From the NCBI GenBank assembly GCA_002320775.1, contig DCKY01000087.1, forward strand, positions 1 through 11,232: 11,232 nt of DNA, written 5' to 3'. The position numbers and the translations under genes were made by a program. The stretch comes from Planctomycetes bacterium UBA1662. GTDB lineage: Bacteria; Planctomycetota; UBA8108. Under the pieces are notes generated by a model, which was not told where the DNA came from, searched no databases, and saw only the letters and a list, made by a program, of their open reading frames with translations. How positions within the stretch are numbered: the first letter of the stretch is position 1; every line of letters starts with the position of its first letter. Shown in pieces: positions 7,902 through 11,232 of this stretch.

Positions 7902-8389
7902 AACTGTCCTGCATCTGGGCCATGTCGGAGAATCATGTGATTGGCAGGGATGGTGATCTTCCCTGGCGGCTATCCGCTGATCTCCAGAGATTCAAAGCCC
8001 TGACCATGGGGCATCACATCATCATGGGCCGGAAGACCTGGGAATCGATCGGCCGGCCGTTACCGGGGCGAACCAGTGTCGTGCTGACGAGAGATGCCGG
8101 CTATGAGGCCGAGGGCTGCCTGGTGGTCCAGTCGCTGCAGGCGGCTCTCGATGCCGCCGCTGGAGATGACGAGGTCTTCGTAGTCGGCGGAGCATCCATC
8201 TACGCCCTCGCCCTGCCCGCATCCAGCAGGCTCTACGTAACCCTGGTGGGGGCGGAGGTAGAGGGAGATGTGTCTTTGCCGCCGGATGTACTCGAAGGCT
8301 TTCGGCTCACGGGAGAAGAATGCCATGAGCCGGATGAAAAAAACCAGTATGCTTACAGCTTCCGGTCGTATGAGAGGGATGTTGGTTAG
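7898..8389 (+). CDS. folA: Dihydrofolate reductase
   Basis: Reduces dihydrofolate to tetrahydrofolate with NADPH, closing the cycle opened by ThyA just upstream. The 163-residue product is close to the 159 of E. coli FolA. Visible signatures: 'GRDGDLPWRLSADLQRF', with the substrate-binding acid at Asp28 (E. coli Asp27 equivalent); 'IIMGRKTWESIGRPLPGR', the NADPH-binding core; 'VFVVGGASIYALALP'; and a C-terminal 'YSFRSYER' strand. The start is fixed by an ATGA overlap with the thyA stop (7898-7901), so translation is probably coupled; there is no strong separate ribosome site. The ordering thyA-folA is common in bacteria. Confidence 0.97.
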   Translation: MKLSCIWAMSENHVIGRDGDLPWRLSADLQRFKALTMGHHIIMGRKTWESIGRPLPGRTSVVLTRDAGYEAEGCLVVQSLQAALDAAAGDDEVFVVGGASIYALALPASSRLYVTLVGAEVEGDVSLPPDVLEGFRLTGEECHEPDEKNQYAYSFRSYERDVG

Positions 8390-8431
8390 CTCCTGTTCCG
8401 TTGCGCCGGCGATCGTCCGCATCAGCAAGTA

Positions 8432-8438
8432 GAGAGGG
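8432..8438 (+). promoter_or_regulatory. Shine-Dalgarno deciding the SDR start
   Basis: GAGAGGG lies 7 bases before the GTG at 8446. The frame also opens at a TTG at 8401, but the extra 15 residues (Arg/Ser-rich) precede the normal SDR N-terminus 'DLKDKRVVVTGG' and look like read-through of the spacer. No convincing promoter boxes are visible in the 56-base gap after folA. Confidence 0.6.
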
Positions 8439-8445
8439 TTCTATA

Positions 8446-9177
8446 GTGGATCTTAAAGACAAGAGAGTCGTCGTTACCGGTGGCGGAACAGGAATTGGAC
8501 GCGGGGTGGCTCTTGGCTTCGCCGCGGAGGGGAGCCATGTGGCTATCTGCGGTCGCAGGAAAGAGCCGCTGGCTGAGACCGCCTCCCTGCATACGGGAGA
8601 AACTCCTGTTCTGACGAAGACCTGCGATGTAGCCGACCGTGACAGCACGGGTGAGTTCTTTTCCTGGGCAGAGGAGACCCTGGGGGGGATCGACATCATC
8701 GTTATCAACGCCGGGATCAATGTTCGAGAGCGGTCGATGGCCGAGACCTCCCCTGAGGACTGGGACCGTGTTCTGTCTGTCAATGCCACGGGTCCCTTCA
8801 ACTGTATGCACGCTGTGTTGCCGGGAATGCGGGAGCGCCAGGATGGATTGATTGTCAATATTTGCTCTACCGCCGGGAAGAGACCCATTCCGCTAGGTGG
8901 AATCGCCTACGGCGCGTCCAAGTTCGCACAGCGGGCGCTTGGTATCGGGGCGGGCTACGAAGAGGGTGATAATGGTATCCGCATCACCAATGTCTACCCT
9001 GGGGAGGTGGACACTCCTATCCTCGACAATCGCCCACAGAAGGTCAGCGATGAGCACAAGGCCCGTATCCTCCAGCCTGAGGATGTCGCTGCCATGGTGG
9101 TGGCGGTGGCGAAACTCCCTGCGAGGGCCTCGGTTCCCGAACTCATCGTCAAGCCGACGATCCAGCTCTACGCCTAG
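8446..9177 (+). CDS. Classical SDR-family oxidoreductase
   Basis: A 243-residue short-chain dehydrogenase/reductase, complete by family standards. From GTG 8446: cofactor glycine motif TGGGTGIG (residues 11-18), 'CGRRK' at the end of beta2 (Arg37/Arg38 suggest NADP(H) preference), 'CDVAD' (60-64), NAG (88-90), Asn113, Ser141, and the catalytic Tyr155-x3-Lys159 in 'YGASK'. The substrate loop 'YPGEVDTPILDNRP' follows. All four tetrad residues are present, so it should be active; the substrate cannot be read from sequence. Residues 46-58, 'SLHTGETPVLTKT', are unlike the usual 'AAEI..GG.A..V' of this stretch and are encoded over an inverted repeat (see the repeat entry). The gene is 56 bases behind folA and ends 14 bases from the convergent heme-protein gene. 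Confidence 0.93.
   Translation: MDLKDKRVVVTGGGTGIGRGVALGFAAEGSHVAICGRRKEPLAETASLHTGETPVLTKTCDVADRDSTGEFFSWAEETLGGIDIIVINAGINVRERSMAETSPEDWDRVLSVNATGPFNCMHAVLPGMRERQDGLIVNICSTAGKRPIPLGGIAYGASKFAQRALGIGAGYEEGDNGIRITNVYPGEVDTPILDNRPQKVSDEHKARILQPEDVAAMVVAVAKLPARASVPELIVKPTIQLYA
8591..8610 (+). repeat. Possible short dispersed palindromic element inside the SDR gene
   Basis: ACGGGAG (8593-8599), a three-base AAA loop, then CTCCTGT (8603-8609) forms a 7-base inverted repeat with one G-T mismatch. It encodes TGETPVL forward and, on the opposite strand in frame, TGVSPV. From memory, both peptides recur in unrelated proteins and spurious ORFs of planctomycete/verrucomicrobial genomes, which hints at a dispersed repeat. 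There is only one copy in this window, so repeat status is inferred rather than shown. Confidence 0.35.
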
Positions 9178-9191
9178 GCAGGCGCCGCGTT

Positions 9192-11232
9192 CTATTGGAG
9201 GCTCTTGAGGAAGGCGATGATGTGGGGAAAGTCATCGTCTCCGATGTTCTTGTCTAGGCCCTGGGGCATGAGGGATACCGCAGTGGGCTCCATGCGGACT
9301 ATGCTGGCGCGGGGGATCGAGATCTCCTCGAGCTGGGCAGTCGCGAGCGTGACGGTATCGATGGTCTCGTGGCGGATGATGCCGGTGAGCGGACGGCCGT
9401 CGCGGGTGACTATGGTGTGGGTTTCGAAGCTGTTGACGATGGTCGAGCTTGGATAGAGGGTGGATTCAAGCAGGTCACGCCAGCCGCGGATCTGCCCGAT
9501 GCGTGAGAGATCGGGTCCAATGTCTCCGCCGCGTTCCTCTATCTTATGGCAGGTGGAGCAGGCGGCCTTCTTACCAAAGAAGAGCTCCCTGCCCTTTTCA
9601 ACGCTGGCGCCTTCCATGCGGGCGAGGAACCCCTCGATTCGCCCGGCTTTTTCCCGGTCATTTTCAGTCATGCTTTCGATGAGGGCTGAGGACTTCCGGC
9701 GAATACTTCCGGGGTAACCCCGGAAAATCCGTTCGACCCGGGATGGCTGGAGCGCGGTCAAACCCTTGGACTTCTGCAGCGAGGCGAGCAGTTTTCCGCC
9801 GAGCCTCTCTATCGCAGGGTCTTTTTCAGCGGTTTTTGAGATGAGGGTGAAGCCGTTGAAGGCTCCCTGGTTTTCTTTCCGGTCCGCCTTGGCCGCTGTC
9901 CAGGAGACCCTGATCCGTCCATCCGGGAGCGGCCGCAGTCCCTCGAAGAGGGCGTGTGATAAGCCCTCGGAGAAAACTTCCTGGTCGGTTTTCAGCCCGG
10001 CTATGTCTTTCTTCCCGGAGCCGCCCAGGTGCTGAACCCGAACCTCCGAGCCCTGCTTCTTTTCGCCAAGGGGTTCCCAGGTTCCATAGAATACAAGCTT
10101 GTAGACCCCGGCAGGATCCAGGCCGCCAAGGTCGAAGCCGGTCACGAATTCCTGATGGCGGCCTCCTCCGCCTTTCTTTCCGTTGAAGACAAAATCTACC
10201 AGCAGGGGATTGGTCCTCCCCCTGGCAAAACCCGTGAGGCTGGCGCCGGTGGGGCTGCCGACGCTAAGGCGGGGGACGACGCGGCCCATCGAGTCGATCA
10301 ATTCGCTGAGCCTTGTTCCGGAGAGAGGGTTCCAGGAATTCCAGGCCGCACCGTCACCTCCCGGGTCACCTGGGGATGCGGCTGCCCCCTTGTGGGTCCC
10401 CGAGACGCGGCCGCTCGCCTCGTCCTTTACGTCGACATCTACGTTTACATAGAAGCCTGTTCCGGGACGCTCAAATGCGTTAGCCAGCAGCGGAAGCTCC
10501 AGAGGGCCGCAGCCGGGCAGCCTGTCGGCCAGCCGGGTGAGTTGCTTTGTGTTGAGGGCAGCTTCCGATAGGGCTCGTGAGGCCTGCAGCCGCAGGGATG
10601 GCTTGCTGTCGGGCTGGAGTTGGGAAAGAAGCAGACCGACAGCTTCGTCAGTGAGTTTTCCGCGGTCAATTGTGACGGCGGCGAGGGCCGAGATTTTCAG
10701 ATGTTGGGGGGTTTCCGCAGTGCCGGCAAGCTTGAGGAGTCTCTCCCGAAAGCCGGTTTCACCGAGAATACGGAGGGTTGCCACCGCCTGGCTTCTGAGC
10801 GCTTCGTTGTTACGATCCAGCACTTCCCGGAAGCCTTTTTTCCATTCCGCAGGCAGTCCCGCGCTTCCGCAACGGGCGACGGCCTCCAGCAGAGCCGACA
10901 GCTTTTCAGCCGAGCCGGCCTCGTCCTCAAGGTGCGCGGCCACCACGCTGCGGACCTCCGGATTGGAGTTGAAGGCCTTGACTGCGCCTCTGAGCATGGC
11001 TCGTTCATCCTGGCCGGGCTTTTCCGTTTGCAGCCAGGTGTCGATCAGCGATGAAATGTTTTTTGCCCAATCGGGGTGTCGTCCGGCGATCTCCATGGCG
11101 GCGCGCTTGAGCGCCGGATCCTTGGTGTCGAGCAGAGGAAGGACCTGGTCTATGGAGAGCTTGAAGCCCATCCGGTCAAGCGAGATGAGGCTCAACCTTT
11201 TCGCCTGGGCTGACCGGCTCGCGAGCCCCTTG
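9192..11232 (-). CDS. HEAT-repeat / c-type heme protein, Pirellula/Verrucomicrobium heme-binding domain, 5'-truncated
   Basis: The frame is open to the right edge (first full codon ends at 11231), so the N-terminus lies outside; 679 residues are visible and the TTG at 11195 is not a credible start. Residues about 1-250 are helical repeats of HEAT type. Residues about 253-465 are a beta-rich module described separately. A helical linker leads to the C-terminal heme domain (about 545-679): CSTCH at 558-562 (bases 9546-9560), 'GGDIGPDLSRIG', 'LLESTLYPSSTIVNSF', and 'SLMPQGLD', whose Met655 is a candidate axial ligand. This domain order matches large PVC exported proteins whose missing N-terminal part is usually a beta-propeller 'membrane-bound dehydrogenase' domain. 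The electron donor and substrate are unknown. The stop TAG (9192-9194) lies 14 bases from the convergent SDR gene. Confidence 0.92.
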   Translation of the reverse strand, partial: KGLASRSAQAKRLSLISLDRMGFKLSIDQVLPLLDTKDPALKRAAMEIAGRHPDWAKNISSLIDTWLQTEKPGQDERAMLRGAVKAFNSNPEVRSVVAAHLEDEAGSAEKLSALLEAVARCGSAGLPAEWKKGFREVLDRNNEALRSQAVATLRILGETGFRERLLKLAGTAETPQHLKISALAAVTIDRGKLTDEAVGLLLSQLQPDSKPSLRLQASRALSEAALNTKQLTRLADRLPGCGPLELPLLANAFERPGTGFYVNVDVDVKDEASGRVSGTHKGAAASPGDPGGDGAAWNSWNPLSGTRLSELIDSMGRVVPRLSVGSPTGASLTGFARGRTNPLLVDFVFNGKKGGGGRHQEFVTGFDLGGLDPAGVYKLVFYGTWEPLGEKKQGSEVRVQHLGGSGKKDIAGLKTDQEVFSEGLSHALFEGLRPLPDGRIRVSWTAAKADRKENQGAFNGFTLISKTAEKDPAIERLGGKLLASLQKSKGLTALQPSRVERIFRGYPGSIRRKSSALIESMTENDREKAGRIEGFLARMEGASVEKGRELFFGKKAACSTCHKIEERGGDIGPDLSRIGQIRGWRDLLESTLYPSSTIVNSFETHTIVTRDGRPLTGIIRHETIDTVTLATAQLEEISIPRASIVRMEPTAVSLMPQGLDKNIGDDDFPHIIAFLKSLQ
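9840..10475 (-). other. Beta-rich module between HEAT repeats and heme domain
   Basis: About 212 residues within the heme protein. It opens with 'GTGFYVNVDVDVKDE', has a Gly/Ala/Ser-rich turn region ('HKGAAASPGDPGGDGAAWNSW'), 'LSELIDSMGRVV', 'LLVDFVFNG', 'GVYKLVFYGTWEP', 'DGRIRVSWTAAKA' and ends in 'GAFNGFTLI'. The alternation of strands, the 'AWNSWN...L.DS.G' pattern and the closing 'NGFTL' resemble galactose-binding/malectin-like domains of PVC exported proteins. That is a resemblance judged by eye; I do not recognise a named family with confidence. Confidence 0.45.

Noticed and set aside
8303..8332. Inverted repeat CGGCTCA / TGAGCCG with a 16-base loop near the end of folA
   Set aside because: It lies inside a normal coding sequence, has a long loop and no T-tract, and the encoded residues fit a DHFR C-terminal region; chance is sufficient explanation.
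8390..8445. Promoter or terminator between folA and the SDR gene
   Set aside because: No -35/-10 pair with sensible spacing and no hairpin followed by a T-tract could be found in the 56 bases.
8682..8688. Run of seven G in the SDR gene, considered as a phase-variable tract
   Set aside because: The frame is intact, the run encodes the ordinary 'LGGID' of SDRs, and seven G is short for slippage in a GC-rich genome.
1..11232. tRNA, rRNA, CRISPR array, insertion sequence or attachment site
   Set aside because: No spaced direct repeats, no transposase or integrase motifs, and coding sequence covers nearly the whole window, leaving no room for RNA genes.

Overview
The window is a densely packed, roughly 60% GC stretch of a bacterial chromosome, most likely from the PVC superphylum (Planctomycetota, Verrucomicrobiota or a close relative). 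The evidence is gene content: a PSCyt1/DUF1549/DUF1553 ("planctomycete cytochrome") protein paired with a Tat-exported DUF1501 protein, and a separate large protein ending in the heme-binding domain of the Pirellula/Verrucomicrobium type. All three families are strongly expanded in that superphylum. The sequence alone does not decide between the phyla.

Layout. Seven genes run on the + strand from base 2 to 9177, and one gene enters from the right edge on the - strand (9192 to the edge). The order is: (1) 5'-truncated PSD1-type c-cytochrome protein, 2-3301; (2) DUF1501 protein, 3319-4800; (3) DUF418 integral membrane protein, about 4814-5941; (4) UxaB-like polyol/altronate dehydrogenase, about 5982-7103; (5) thymidylate synthase thyA, 7107-7901; (6) dihydrofolate reductase folA, 7898-8389; (7) SDR-family oxidoreductase, about 8446-9177; (8) convergent HEAT-repeat/c-type heme protein, 9192-11232, truncated at its 5' end. 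Gaps between + strand genes are 17, 13, 40, 3, -4 and 56 bases. The first six are therefore probably one transcript and the SDR may be its tail. No gene-free stretch reaches 300 bases, and I see no RNA genes, CRISPR arrays, transposases or convincing intrinsic terminators.

How the genes fit together. Genes 1-2 are the standard exported PSD1/DUF1501 pair, whose biochemical role is unknown. Gene 3 is a multi-pass membrane protein packed directly behind them. Genes 5-6 are a classical dTMP/folate pair: ThyA makes dTMP and dihydrofolate, and FolA regenerates tetrahydrofolate. Gene 4 resembles tagaturonate reductase (hexuronate catabolism) but stops about 100 residues short of the E. coli enzyme, right at thyA. 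Gene 7 is a complete classical SDR of unknown substrate. Gene 8 is a second multidomain heme protein, unrelated in domain order to gene 1, but also carrying a beta-rich, probably carbohydrate-binding-like module beside its CxxCH domain.

Most of the window is ordinary for this kind of genome. The items most worth a second look are the shortened UxaB homologue, a short inverted repeat inside the SDR gene that may be a dispersed repeat domesticated into coding sequence, the uncharacterised module between the HEAT repeats and the heme domain of gene 8, and the possible three-gene exported/membrane unit formed by genes 1-3. I found no clear sign of a wholly new defence or mobile system.
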